Positions 51,118-60,744 of a stretch of 64,000 bases of DNA are shown one piece after another. The DNA lies in the NCBI RefSeq assembly GCF_943912385.1, contig NZ_CALTTY010000008.1:1-64000 (forward strand), written 5' to 3'. Each line of letters opens with the position of its first letter. Position 1 is the stretch's first letter. The notes below the pieces were generated by a model. That model did not search any database. It was not told the origin of the DNA and saw only the letters and a list, made by a program, of their open reading frames with translations. The DNA is from an uncultured Anaerococcus sp. (GTDB lineage Bacteria; Bacillota; Clostridia; Tissierellales; Peptoniphilaceae). The position numbers and the translations under genes are program-made.

Positions 51118-51755
51118 GAAAGATAAGAATTTGCCATTTATATGGAAATCTTTTAAATACCTATGGTGATGTAGGAAATCTTATGGCCTTTGAGTATGAG
51201 CTTAAAAAAAGGGGTATAGAATCAATAAGAGAGATAGTCTCTATAGGTGATAATTTCAAAGCTAATGATTATGATTTTGTGTTTTTTGGTGGAGGTCAAG
51301 ACTACGAACAAGCTATAGTTAAGAAAGACTTAATTACAAAAAAAGATGAACTGAAAAATTTTATTGAAAATGATGGCCTATTCCTTGCCATATGTGGTGG
51401 TTTTCAATTACTTGGAAAGTACTACTATAGTGCTAGTGGAGAAAAAATAGAAGGCCTTAATATCTTTGATCACTATACTCTAAACCAAGACACAAATGAC
51501 CGTTTTACTGGAGAAATAAAAATTAAAGTAGAAAGATTCAATGAAGTGTGTGAAGGCTTTGAAAATCATGGCGGAAGAACATTCCTAGCCGAGGGACAAA
51601 AGCCCTTTGGAAAAGTCATAGAAGGAAATGGTAACAACGGAGAGGATGGTACTGAAGGTTTCATATACAAAAATACCATTGGAACATATTTACACGGGCC
51701 GGTACTAGCAAGAAATGAAAACTTGTGTAAAAAAATCATAGAATTAATAATATAA
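51114..51755 (+). CDS. gatD: Lipid II isoglutaminyl synthase, glutamine amidotransferase subunit GatD
   Basis: GatD supplies ammonia to MurT. The class I amidotransferase nucleophile is in LAICGGFQLLG, and the C-terminal GTYLHGPVLARN holds the catalytic histidine. The family N-terminus (ICHLYGNLLNTYGDVGN) is encoded upstream of the first ATG at 51183, so the true start lies earlier. The frame has no ATG, GTG or TTG there; an ATA at 51114, overlapping the murT stop and ten bases after GGGAGG, is the best placed, with ATT 51129 as alternative. From 51114 the product is 213 residues. Confidence 0.9.
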   Translation: MRKIRICHLYGNLLNTYGDVGNLMAFEYELKKRGIESIREIVSIGDNFKANDYDFVFFGGGQDYEQAIVKKDLITKKDELKNFIENDGLFLAICGGFQLLGKYYYSASGEKIEGLNIFDHYTLNQDTNDRFTGEIKIKVERFNEVCEGFENHGGRTFLAEGQKPFGKVIEGNGNNGEDGTEGFIYKNTIGTYLHGPVLARNENLCKKIIELII

Positions 51756-51765
51756 GGAGATATTA

Positions 51766-52083
51766 ATGATAAGTGAATCAAAACTAAGAACAAAAGAAAC
51801 TGACGAGCTTTTTGAGGCCATACTAATGCTTAAAGATGTTGAAGAATGTTATCAATTCTTTACCGATATTTGTACAGCGAGAGAAATCCAATCCATTTCT
51901 CAAAGGTTACATGTAGCTAAACTTCTTAAAATTAGAAAAACCTACTCAGTTATTGAAGAAGAAACAGGTGCATCCACAGCGACAATCTCTAGAGTAAATA
52001 GATCGCTTAACTACGGTTCAGGTGGTTACGATTTAGTTTTAGAAAAATTAATTGAAAAAGATTTAAAAGATTCAAAAGAGTAA
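51766..52083 (+). CDS. TrpR-like protein YerC/YecD
   Basis: A 105-residue helical DNA-binding protein of the YerC/YecD family. The helix-turn-helix is in the C-terminal half (SVIEEETGASTATISRVNRSL region, with GASTATISR as core), preceded by AREIQSISQRL. Targets are unknown. It often precedes pcrA in Firmicutes, as here. AAGGAG precedes the ATG. The stop codon lies inside the terminator stem. Confidence 0.88.
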   Translation: MISESKLRTKETDELFEAILMLKDVEECYQFFTDICTAREIQSISQRLHVAKLLKIRKTYSVIEEETGASTATISRVNRSLNYGSGGYDLVLEKLIEKDLKDSKE

Positions 52084-52103
52084 GTCACCTTACTCTTTTT
52101 TTT
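52074..52103 (+). terminator. Intrinsic terminator after yerC
   Basis: GAGTAAG (52078-52084) pairs with CTTACTC (52089-52095) over loop TCAC, with flanking A and T runs extending the pairing. The yerC stop is within the stem. Confidence 0.85.
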
Positions 52104-52112
52104 ATGGTATAG

Positions 52113-52118
52113 TATAAT
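52113..52118 (+). promoter_or_regulatory. -10 element of the pcrA-ligA promoter
   Basis: TATAAT at 52113-52118, directly after the yerC terminator; the -35 region would overlap the terminator stem. AAAGGAAGGG precedes the pcrA ATG. Confidence 0.6.
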
Positions 52119-52140
52119 GGTTAAGGAAAGGAAGGGTTAG

Positions 52141-54336
52141 ATGAATTTAGATAGGTTAAATGATAGGCAAAAGGAAGCAGTTTTACATAAGAATGGACCT
52201 CTTTTAGTCTTGGCGGGAGCAGGAAGTGGAAAAACTTCTGTTCTTACATCAAGTATAGCCTATAAAATTAAAGAAGAATCTATAGATCCTAGGAATATCT
52301 TAGCCATTACTTTTACCAACAAAGCAGCAACAGAGATGAAGGAAAGAATTTCGGACCTTCTTGATATGGATGTGTCCTATCTATGGATAGGAACATTCCA
52401 TTCTATATGTGCTAGAATTTTAAGAATGAATATAGAAAAAATCGGATATTCTAGTAATTTTACCATATATGATACCCAGGACCAAAGAACTTTAATTAGG
52501 GATATCATAAAGGATTTGGGTTATAAGGATGAGATAACTCCAAGACAAGCCCAAAGTATTATTTCAAATGCTAAGAATAAATCTATAAGTCCAGAAGAAT
52601 TTCTTAAAATGAACTTTTATATGCAAAATGCAGATGAAATTGCCGAAATTTTTAAAAAATATGAGAAGAAAAAATATGAGTATAATGCCTTAGACTTCGA
52701 CGACTTAATTGAAAAAGTCCTTAAGCTTTTTTCAAAAGATAAAGAAATTCTGAAATATTATCAAGATAAATTCGATTACATATTCGTAGATGAATTTCAA
52801 GATACCAATAACTCCCAATACGAACTTATTAGATTCATTGCAGGAGAGAAGGAAAATGTAGTCGCTGTAGGAGACGCTGATCAGTCAATCTACTCTTTTA
52901 GAGGCGCTGATATTAGAAATATATTAAATTTTGAAAAAGACTTTAAAAATACAAAATTAATCAAATTAGAACAAAATTATAGGTCCACATCTAAGATATT
53001 AAATGCAGCAAATGGATTAATTGCTAATAATTTTGAGAGAAAAGAAAAGAATCTTTGGACAAAAAATGGTGATGGGACTGATATTGTTTACAAGGAAACA
53101 TCTGTAGAAAGCGAAGAAAGCAAGTTTGTAATTAATACGATCAAAGATTTACTTGCAGAAGGCTATAAAGAAAGTGACATAGTAATCCTTTATAGGACTA
53201 ATGCCCAATCTAGACCCTTTGAAGAAGCAATGCTTAAAAATTTAATTGACTACAAAGTTGTTGGGGGCCTTAAATTCTATGATAGGAAAGAAATAAAAGA
53301 TTTAATTGCCTATCTAAATATCCTTGTCAATAGTAAGGATGATGTCAGTTTAAAAAGAATAATAAATGAACCCAAGCGTGGCATAGGAGAAAAATCAGTC
53401 CAAAACTTTGAAACAATCGCTCAAAGCCACGGTATTTCAATGCTTGATTTAATAACTGATCCAAACTTTTCTGTCCTATTATCAGATAGGCTAAAAAAAC
53501 TTGCTGACAAGTTTTATAAGCCCCTAGAAGAAATGTTTTTAAATGTTGATAAGTATCAAATTGTCGATTTGATAAATGAAATTTTAGATAAAACGGGATA
53601 CTTAAGAAATTTAGAAAAATCCCACCTAGTTGAAGATAGGGCAAGGGTTGATAATATAAATGAATTTATTTCTTCTGCCGCTGATTATCAAGAGGCAAAT
53701 CCTGAAGATAATCTTCGTGATTATCTAGAAAACCTATCTTTGTTATCTGAAATTGATAAAACGGATGCAAGTGTTGAATCCGTATCTTTGATGACCATGC
53801 ATCAGGCAAAGGGACTTGAGTTTCCTGTGGTATTTATTGTTGGCCTTGACGAAGGTTTGTTTCCTGGAAAGAGGAGCATGGATGAAGGTAATATCGAAGA
53901 GGAAAGAAGACTTTTTTACGTCGGTATAACCCGAGCCGAAGAAAAGCTTTATATGACCAGTTCCCAGGCCAGGAGAAATTACGGGAAAATAAGCTACTAT
54001 AAGCCATCAAGATTTTTAGATGAAATAAAAAATAATATAAAAAAAGAAAGCACAAAGGAATATATAGCTTATAATACTAGATCTTACGAAAAATCTATGC
54101 ACGAAGACTATATGAGAGAAAAAGCCAGACAGTCTGTTTTAGATTTAAAGAAAAAAGCTCATAAAAAAGATAATTCAACCTACCAAGTAGGTGACAATGT
54201 AGAGCATAGCAAGTGGGGCAGGGGAATGGTTGTCCAGATCAAGGAAAGCTCAGATGGCAACGAGCTTGTCATAGCATTTGATAAAAAAGGTCTTAAAAAA
54301 CTTAACCAGGACTATGCACCAATTACTAAGGTATGA
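52141..54336 (+). CDS. pcrA: ATP-dependent DNA helicase PcrA (UvrD family)
   Basis: A 3'-5' superfamily 1 helicase for repair and clearing of RNA polymerase and RecA. The Q motif LNDRQKEAV, Walker A GAGSGKT (about 27-33), TFTNKAA, Walker B VDEFQDTN, GDADQSIYSFRGA, QNYRST, TMHQAKGLEF and GITRAEEKLY are all present. The C-terminal tail (VGDNVEHSKWGRGMV) is the Tudor-like polymerase-binding region of PcrA. Length 731 residues. Confidence 0.97.
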   Translation: MNLDRLNDRQKEAVLHKNGPLLVLAGAGSGKTSVLTSSIAYKIKEESIDPRNILAITFTNKAATEMKERISDLLDMDVSYLWIGTFHSICARILRMNIEKIGYSSNFTIYDTQDQRTLIRDIIKDLGYKDEITPRQAQSIISNAKNKSISPEEFLKMNFYMQNADEIAEIFKKYEKKKYEYNALDFDDLIEKVLKLFSKDKEILKYYQDKFDYIFVDEFQDTNNSQYELIRFIAGEKENVVAVGDADQSIYSFRGADIRNILNFEKDFKNTKLIKLEQNYRSTSKILNAANGLIANNFERKEKNLWTKNGDGTDIVYKETSVESEESKFVINTIKDLLAEGYKESDIVILYRTNAQSRPFEEAMLKNLIDYKVVGGLKFYDRKEIKDLIAYLNILVNSKDDVSLKRIINEPKRGIGEKSVQNFETIAQSHGISMLDLITDPNFSVLLSDRLKKLADKFYKPLEEMFLNVDKYQIVDLINEILDKTGYLRNLEKSHLVEDRARVDNINEFISSAADYQEANPEDNLRDYLENLSLLSEIDKTDASVESVSLMTMHQAKGLEFPVVFIVGLDEGLFPGKRSMDEGNIEEERRLFYVGITRAEEKLYMTSSQARRNYGKISYYKPSRFLDEIKNNIKKESTKEYIAYNTRSYEKSMHEDYMREKARQSVLDLKKKAHKKDNSTYQVGDNVEHSKWGRGMVVQIKESSDGNELVIAFDKKGLKKLNQDYAPITKV

Positions 54337-54338
54337 AT

Positions 54339-56342
54339 ATGAATAAATTAGATGAACTAAAAAAATTAATAGATGAAATCAATAATTTAGACTATCATTA
54401 TTATACACTAGACGAACCCATAGTAGCTGATGGTGAATATGATAAGCTTTATAATAAATTAGTAGATTTACAAAAAGAACTTGACTATATCCCAGAAGAT
54501 TCTCCTACAAATAGGGTAGGTGGTCAAATCCTGGATAAGTTTGAAAAACATTATCATTTAACTAGACTTTTAAGCCAAGATAAGGCCCAGTCGTATGATG
54601 AGCTTAAAAACTGGATTGAAAGATGCAAAAGATTGAAAAAATCCTATGAAGATAAGACTGGTGAAAAACTTAATGACTTAGAATTTATAATGGAATATAA
54701 ATTTGATGGTCTTACTATAAACCTAACCTATGATGAAGGTAGGCTTATAACTGCTTCAACAAGGGGGAATGGTACTGTAGGAGAAGAGGTAAAAGCTCAA
54801 GTAGAAACCATTAGGTCAATTCCGATGTCAATTAAAGAACAGTCTCTTCTTGAAATCCAGGGAGAAGCTCTGATGCCTCTTTCAGAGCTTGAAAGGTATA
54901 ACAAAGAAGAAGAAATTCCCCTAAAAAACGCAAGAAATGCTGCGGCAGGAGCTATTAGAAATCTAGATACAAGAGAAACAGCCAAAAGACGTCTAACAGC
55001 ATACTTTTATGCAATCCCAACTAATACTCTTGAATATAAAAATGAAGAAGAGATGTTAGATTTCTTAAAAGATATGAAATTAAATGTACATCCTTACCAT
55101 AAGAAGGTAAAAAACTTGGATGAAATAATTGAAGAGCTTGAAAAAATTGAAGTTCAAAGAAGAAATCTAGATGTCTTAACTGATGGGGTTGTTATAAAGG
55201 TAAATGACAAAAGGACCCAAGAAGTCCTAGGCTACACTAATAAATTTCCAAGATGGTCCATAGCTTTTAAATTTGAAGCTGAAGAATTTACAACCAAACT
55301 ATTAGACGTGGTGTGGAATGTTGGAAGAACAGGAAAAGTAACACCTTCAGCTATACTTGAACCAGTTGATTTTTCTGGTGTAACAGTTGCTAGAGCAACC
55401 TTAAATAACTATGATGATATCGAAAGGAAAAAAGTCAGGCTGGGGTCAAATGTATTTATAAGAAGATCCAATGATGTAATTCCTGAAATACTTGGGGTGG
55501 TTGATGAAAACCAACCTGGTACAGAAAAGATAGAAAAGCCAAGCCACTGTCCATACTGCCATAGCGAACTAATCCAGGGTAATGTTCACATAGTATGTCC
55601 AAATTCAATTTCTTGTACACCGCAACTTTTAGCTAGGATGGAACATTATGCTTCAAGAAATGCAATGGATATAGAAGGTCTGTCTGAAAAAACTATAGGT
55701 CAACTCATAAAAGACCTAGGAATTAAGGAAATTTATGACATATATGACCTAGAGTATGATGACCTAATCAAGCTTGAAAGATTCGGACCTAAAAAAACAC
55801 AAAACTTATTAAATTCTATTGAAAATAGTAAAAATAGAGACCTAGATGCCTTTATTTATGCAATTGGCATCCCAAATGTTGGCGAGAGAACAGCAAGAGA
55901 CTTGGCAAATAAGTTTAAGTCCTTTGATAAATTAAGAGAAGCTAGTATCGATGAATTAGTTGAAGTTGAAGATATAGGCGAAATAACTGGAGAAAATATA
56001 GTAGAATTCTTTCATGATGAAAATATTGTAGAGTCAATAGATATACTACTGTCGAAGGGGATTAATTTAAATAATCCCACCGATAATACAAATCAAACTA
56101 AGGAGCTTAATGATCTTAACTTTGTAATTACAGGTACTATAGATGGTTATACTAGGTCAGATATTAAAGAAATTCTAGAAGAAAAGAGTGCAAATGTCAG
56201 AAGTTCTGTTTCTAAAAATACAGACATTGTGCTTGCTGGGGACAAGGCCGGATCAAAGAAAGACAAGGCTATAGAGCTTGAAGTAAAAATATACGAAAAT
56301 GAAGACTTATATAAATTCTTAGAAGAATTAAAAGGAGAATAG
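54339..56342 (+). CDS. ligA: NAD-dependent DNA ligase LigA
   Basis: Seals nicks using NAD. Domain Ia (NLDYHYYTLDEP), the adenylation motif KFDG (about residue 121), the OB fold, a four-cysteine zinc finger (CPYC, CPNSISC, about 405-430), helix-hairpin-helix repeats and a C-terminal BRCT domain (about 590-667) are present. AAGG at 54328-54331 supports ATG 54339 over 54333. pcrA-ligA-gatCAB is a conserved order. Confidence 0.96.
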   Translation: MNKLDELKKLIDEINNLDYHYYTLDEPIVADGEYDKLYNKLVDLQKELDYIPEDSPTNRVGGQILDKFEKHYHLTRLLSQDKAQSYDELKNWIERCKRLKKSYEDKTGEKLNDLEFIMEYKFDGLTINLTYDEGRLITASTRGNGTVGEEVKAQVETIRSIPMSIKEQSLLEIQGEALMPLSELERYNKEEEIPLKNARNAAAGAIRNLDTRETAKRRLTAYFYAIPTNTLEYKNEEEMLDFLKDMKLNVHPYHKKVKNLDEIIEELEKIEVQRRNLDVLTDGVVIKVNDKRTQEVLGYTNKFPRWSIAFKFEAEEFTTKLLDVVWNVGRTGKVTPSAILEPVDFSGVTVARATLNNYDDIERKKVRLGSNVFIRRSNDVIPEILGVVDENQPGTEKIEKPSHCPYCHSELIQGNVHIVCPNSISCTPQLLARMEHYASRNAMDIEGLSEKTIGQLIKDLGIKEIYDIYDLEYDDLIKLERFGPKKTQNLLNSIENSKNRDLDAFIYAIGIPNVGERTARDLANKFKSFDKLREASIDELVEVEDIGEITGENIVEFFHDENIVESIDILLSKGINLNNPTDNTNQTKELNDLNFVITGTIDGYTRSDIKEILEEKSANVRSSVSKNTDIVLAGDKAGSKKDKAIELEVKIYENEDLYKFLEELKGE

Positions 56343-56343
56343 G

Positions 56344-56622
56344 ATGGATGTAAAAGAAGTAGAAAAAATCTACCAACTTAGTAATTTAAGTTTAGAAAAT
56401 AAGGATAAAGACCTTATATCTGAAAAATTTAATAGGGTCCTAGACTTTATAGAAGATATCTTCACAGTAGACACGGAAGGAGTTGAGATGACAGAATACA
56501 TCAAGACCCACAAGGCTGTCTTTAGAGAAGATAAGGTTAAAGAGTCTCTAGCCAGGTCAAAGGCTCTAGAAAATGCTAAAGATACTGAATTTGGTTACTT
56601 TAGACTAGATTGGAAACTATAG
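56344..56622 (+). CDS. gatC: Asp-tRNA(Asn)/Glu-tRNA(Gln) amidotransferase subunit C
   Basis: GatC wraps around GatA and stabilises the GatCAB complex. The 92-residue protein has the family pattern VEKIYQLSNLSL, a central FNRVLDFIEDI helix and VFREDKV near the C-terminus. AAAGGAG precedes the ATG, which lies one base after the ligA stop. Confidence 0.9.
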   Translation: MDVKEVEKIYQLSNLSLENKDKDLISEKFNRVLDFIEDIFTVDTEGVEMTEYIKTHKAVFREDKVKESLARSKALENAKDTEFGYFRLDWKL

Positions 56623-56630
56623 GAGCAAAA

Positions 56631-58043
56631 ATGGATATTAAAGCTATTATAGAAAAATATAAAAATAATGAAATAAGTGTAGAAGAAAATACAAAAATTA
56701 TACTTGAGAAAATAAAAAACGAGGATACTAATGCCTATATAAGTTATGACGAAGAAGACTCTTTAAATAGAGCTAGGGACCTTGATAAAAAACTTAAAAA
56801 TGGTGAAAAATTAGGCTCTCTATTTGGTATAGCAGTTGCCGTTAAGGATAATATATCCTATAAGAATATGGATATGACTTGTGCTTCAAAAATGCTAGAA
56901 GGTTTTAGACCAATGTTTAATGCCAGGGTCATTGAAAATTTATTAGAAGAAGATGCTATTATAATTGCAAAAACCAATATGGATGAATTTGCAATGGGCG
57001 CAAGGGGTAAAACATCCTTTTATGGTCCAGTTAAAAATCCTATAGATAAAACTAGGGTAACAGGAGGTTCATCATCTGGGTCTGCAGCTGCAGTATCTAA
57101 AGAAGACGTTCTTATTTCTATAGGAACTGACACAGGCGGTTCTGTAAGAACTCCAGCAAGCTATTGTAATGTTATTGGTTATAAACCAAGTTATGGTATG
57201 GTAAGCCGTAGTGGAGTAGTATCAATGGTTAATACCTTAGACCAGGTGTCGGTATTTGCTAAAAATATAGCTGATATTAGAGAAATTTCTCAAGTAATTG
57301 AGGGCCCAGATGAAAAAGATATGACTGTTAGGCTGGACTCTTACACTTATGATTATGCAAAATATAGCTTTGAAGGTAAAAAAATAGCCTATATACCAGC
57401 TGACGATGAATTAAATAAAGGTATAGATGATGTTGTAAGAAAGGATTATGAACTTGCTCTAGAAAAATTAGAAGAGCTTGGAGCTGATTTACAACCTATC
57501 AAAATGGAGTATGCAAAATATGCAAACCAAGTTTATAATGTAGTCATGTCAAGTGAAGTCTCATCAAACATGTCGAGGTTTGACGGTGTTAGGTTTGGCC
57601 ATCAAAGTGATAAGTATGGCTCTGTAGATGAATTATTTTTAAATTCAAGGTCAGAAGGTCTTGGTGAAGAGGTACAAAGAAGAATAGCTCTTGGAACCAT
57701 GTACCTATCAGCAGCTGATAATCAAAGAGTCTATAAACAAGGTCTTAAACTAAGAACTCTAATAAAAGAAGAATTAGAAAAAGCATTTGAAAAATACGAC
57801 CTAATTATAACTCCAACAGTCCTAAACTTAGCTCCAAGCTTAGATGGTGATTACGAAGATCCATTAAGCGACTTTAGAGCAGACGGCTTTAATGTAATTG
57901 TAAACCTTGCAGGCATGACAGGATTATCCCTACCAGTAAGAGAAGGCCTATCAGGATCTGTACAACTTATAGCAAATACAAATGATGATAGTAAGTTATT
58001 AAATGCAGGAGAAGAATTTTTAAGGAGAATCAATGAAAACTAA
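56631..58043 (+). CDS. gatA: Asp-tRNA(Asn)/Glu-tRNA(Gln) amidotransferase subunit A
   Basis: The amidase subunit that releases ammonia from glutamine. The Ser-cisSer-Lys triad is visible in AVAVKDNI (lysine), GGSSSGSAAAV and DTGGSVRTPAS. The 470-residue length is right. ATG 56631 follows AGGAGC; an earlier in-frame ATG (56610) lies within gatC. The end overlaps gatB by 11 bases. Confidence 0.96.
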   Translation: MDIKAIIEKYKNNEISVEENTKIILEKIKNEDTNAYISYDEEDSLNRARDLDKKLKNGEKLGSLFGIAVAVKDNISYKNMDMTCASKMLEGFRPMFNARVIENLLEEDAIIIAKTNMDEFAMGARGKTSFYGPVKNPIDKTRVTGGSSSGSAAAVSKEDVLISIGTDTGGSVRTPASYCNVIGYKPSYGMVSRSGVVSMVNTLDQVSVFAKNIADIREISQVIEGPDEKDMTVRLDSYTYDYAKYSFEGKKIAYIPADDELNKGIDDVVRKDYELALEKLEELGADLQPIKMEYAKYANQVYNVVMSSEVSSNMSRFDGVRFGHQSDKYGSVDELFLNSRSEGLGEEVQRRIALGTMYLSAADNQRVYKQGLKLRTLIKEELEKAFEKYDLIITPTVLNLAPSLDGDYEDPLSDFRADGFNVIVNLAGMTGLSLPVREGLSGSVQLIANTNDDSKLLNAGEEFLRRINEN

Positions 58044-59451
58044 AACAATAATAGGTCTAGAGATTCACGTTGAGTTATCTACAGAAACAAAAATGTTCTG
58101 TTCCTGTAAAAATGAGTTTGGAGCAGTTCCAAATACTAATGTATGCCCTATTTGTCTCGGTCATCCAGGCACCCTACCTTTGATGAATAAGGCAGCTGTG
58201 GAATATGCAGTTATGGCAGGCCTCGCCTTTAATTGTAAAATAAGAAATAATCAAAAAGTAGATAGAAAAAAATATTTCTATCCAGACCTAGTAAAAGGCT
58301 ACCAACTCACTCAGTTTGACAAGCCCTATGCCTACGAAGGTTACTTAAAACTTAATAGTGGAAAGCATATCAATATTAGAGAAATTCACATGGAAGAGGA
58401 TACAGGAAAATCAAACCATAACGATGACAATACTGTTTTAATGGACTATAATAGGGCAGGAGTACCACTAATAGAAATTGTAACTGACCCAGATATAAAT
58501 TCACCAGAAGAAGCAAGGGAATTTGTTGAAACTTTAGCAGCCACCCTTAAATTTTTAGATGTATCTGACTGTATAATGGCCGAAGGTTCCATGCGTGTGG
58601 ACGTAAATGTCAATATTAAAGATGAAGAAAGTGGACTTAGGACTGAAATAGCAGAAATAAAAAATATCAACTCAATTAGGGCTATCGAAAATGCTCTTAG
58701 CTATGAAGTTAAAAGGCAAACTAAACTTATTGAAGAAGGAAAAACTGGTGTTAAAGAAACCAGAAGATGGGATGATGCTGAACTTAAAACCATCCATATG
58801 AGAAATAAGGAAGCCGGTAATGATTATAGATTTTCAGCTGATGGAGATATACCAGACATTTATTTATCAGATGAATTTATAGAAAATATCAGAGAAAATT
58901 TACCAGAACTACCTAACAAAAAACAAGCAAGGTACATGGATGAATACAAACTATCAGAATACGACGCAAAGCTATTAAGCCATGATAGAAATCTAGCAAA
59001 ACTTTTTGAAGAAACTAACAAGATAGTAAATGAGCCTAGTACAACAGCAAATTGGATTCTAACTGAGCTTTCAAGAAGGCTAAATGAAGCTGAGGAGAAC
59101 GCAAGCGAAATGGAATTATCAGTAGAAAACTTTGCTAAGCTTATAAACCTTGCTAAGGAAAATAAGATAAACAACAATGTTGCAAAAAAACTTCTCAGAG
59201 AAATATATACAAGCAACGAAGATCCAGAAAAACTTGCCGAAGAAAGAAATCTTCTTCAAATCTCTGACTCATCATTACTAGAAGATGTTGTCAACGAGGT
59301 TTTAGAAGAGAATCCTCAATCTATCGAAGATATAAAAAACGGAAAGGACAGGGCTTTTGGATTCTTAGTAGGTCAGGCAATGAAAAAAACAAGAGGCAAG
59401 GGAAACCCTCAAGAAATAAACAAGCTACTAAAAGAAAAGATAGGAGAATAG
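58033..59451 (+). CDS. gatB: Asp-tRNA(Asn)/Glu-tRNA(Gln) amidotransferase subunit B
   Basis: GatB phosphorylates and amidates the misacylated tRNA. The N-terminus GLEIHVELST, the zinc cysteines (MFCSC, NVCPICLGHPG), the KKYFYPDLVKGYQLTQ region with YPDL and the C-terminal GatB/YqeY tail (about 325-472) are present. AAGGAG precedes the ATG. The stop is followed immediately by a terminator-like hairpin. Confidence 0.97.
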   Translation: MKTKTIIGLEIHVELSTETKMFCSCKNEFGAVPNTNVCPICLGHPGTLPLMNKAAVEYAVMAGLAFNCKIRNNQKVDRKKYFYPDLVKGYQLTQFDKPYAYEGYLKLNSGKHINIREIHMEEDTGKSNHNDDNTVLMDYNRAGVPLIEIVTDPDINSPEEAREFVETLAATLKFLDVSDCIMAEGSMRVDVNVNIKDEESGLRTEIAEIKNINSIRAIENALSYEVKRQTKLIEEGKTGVKETRRWDDAELKTIHMRNKEAGNDYRFSADGDIPDIYLSDEFIENIRENLPELPNKKQARYMDEYKLSEYDAKLLSHDRNLAKLFEETNKIVNEPSTTANWILTELSRRLNEAEENASEMELSVENFAKLINLAKENKINNNVAKKLLREIYTSNEDPEKLAEERNLLQISDSSLLEDVVNEVLEENPQSIEDIKNGKDRAFGFLVGQAMKKTRGKGNPQEINKLLKEKIGE

Positions 59452-59478
59452 GAAGTGTCAAGGCACTTCCCTTTTTTT
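59451..59478 (+). terminator. Terminator-like hairpin overlapping the start of the amidohydrolase gene
   Basis: GGAAGTG (59451-59457) pairs with CACTTCC (59464-59470), followed by C and seven T residues. It begins on the last base of the gatB stop. The GTG at 59455 that may start the next gene is inside the stem. Confidence 0.75.
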
Positions 59479-60744
59479 AAAATGAATTTACTTATAAAAA
59501 ATGCAAAAATACTTTCAATGGAATCTCCTGAAATCTACGAATCAGATCTTCTAATTGAAGGTAAATATATAAAAAAAATAGAAAAAAATATTGAGAAAAA
59601 TAGTGATAGGATAATAGATGCAAAGGGGAAACTTTTAATGCCTGCCTTTGTTAATTGCCATACCCATGTTGGCATGAGCTTATTTAGAAATTATGGTGCA
59701 GAAGTAGGTCTATATTCTTGGTTAAAAGACTATATTTGGCCTCTAGAGGAAAAGCTTAGTGATGAGGATGTATATACTGCATCACTAATGTCTTTTACTG
59801 AAATGGTAAAAAATGGAATAGGTAGCTTTGCTGACATGTATTTTTTCTCCGAAGCTACTATAAAAGCAGCCTTAGAAGTTGGTATCCGTGGGGAAATTTC
59901 TAGAGGTTTAGCAATACCAGATCCTTGTGACTTTAAAATAAAAGAAAACTTATCTTTACATAGAAAGTATAAAGATAGTGACCTTATAAATATTGGTTTT
60001 GGGCCACATGCAGTTTACACTACAGATATAGACTACTTAGAAAAAATATCAAATCTGGCAAAAGAAAATAATCTTCCTATACACATTCACCTTTCAGAAA
60101 CAAAAAAAGAAAATGAAGACTGTTTTAGAAGATTTAAGATGACCCCAACTGAAGTATTTAAAAAAGCAGGTATTTTTGAAAACAGAACAATTGCTGCCCA
60201 TGGAGTCCACCTTACAGATAAGGATCTTGATATTCTAAAAGAAAATAAAGTAAGTATCGTTCACAACCCAGCAAGCAACCTTAAGCTAAAATCAGGATTT
60301 TTAAACCTTGCTAAGGTTCTAGATAAGGGAATAAATATAGCTTTAGGAACAGACTCATCTGCAAGTAATAATAAATTATCAATATTACGTGAAATGGAAC
60401 TAACAGGTCTTGTTTCAAAATTATATTCATCAAGAGATATAGAAGCTTACGAAATTCTAAAAATGGCTACTATAAATGGGGCTAGGGCTCTTGGTATGGA
60501 TGATAAGATAGGTAGTGTAAAAGAAGGAAAGCTTGCTGACCTTATATTAATCGACTTAGACAATATTAACCATAAACCTGAAAATAATATCCTAAGTTCA
60601 CTGATATACTCAACCTATGAAGACGATATAAAATATACTATAGTAAATGGAAATGTTATATATGAAAATAATAGGGTGGTAGGTATTGACAATGATCTAT
60701 TAGATAAAAAAATTAAAGAAGCTTCAGATAGGTTAGGTCTATAG
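59455..60744 (+). CDS. Amidohydrolase, MtaD/SsnA-like (5'-methylthioadenosine/S-adenosylhomocysteine deaminase type)
   Basis: A metal-dependent cytosine-deaminase-like hydrolase. NCHTHVGMSLFRNYG holds the metal HxH pair, IHIHLSET and AAHGVHLT supply further histidines, and GTDSSASNN the catalytic aspartate. Motifs match MTA/SAH deaminases; other aromatic deaminases are possible. The start is either GTG 59455 (AGGAG eight bases upstream, 429 residues) or ATG 59482, where the conserved part begins but which has only a T run upstream. I favour GTG on ribosome-site grounds. Confidence 0.85.
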   Translation: MSRHFPFFKMNLLIKNAKILSMESPEIYESDLLIEGKYIKKIEKNIEKNSDRIIDAKGKLLMPAFVNCHTHVGMSLFRNYGAEVGLYSWLKDYIWPLEEKLSDEDVYTASLMSFTEMVKNGIGSFADMYFFSEATIKAALEVGIRGEISRGLAIPDPCDFKIKENLSLHRKYKDSDLINIGFGPHAVYTTDIDYLEKISNLAKENNLPIHIHLSETKKENEDCFRRFKMTPTEVFKKAGIFENRTIAAHGVHLTDKDLDILKENKVSIVHNPASNLKLKSGFLNLAKVLDKGINIALGTDSSASNNKLSILREMELTGLVSKLYSSRDIEAYEILKMATINGARALGMDDKIGSVKEGKLADLILIDLDNINHKPENNILSSLIYSTYEDDIKYTIVNGNVIYENNRVVGIDNDLLDKKIKEASDRLGL

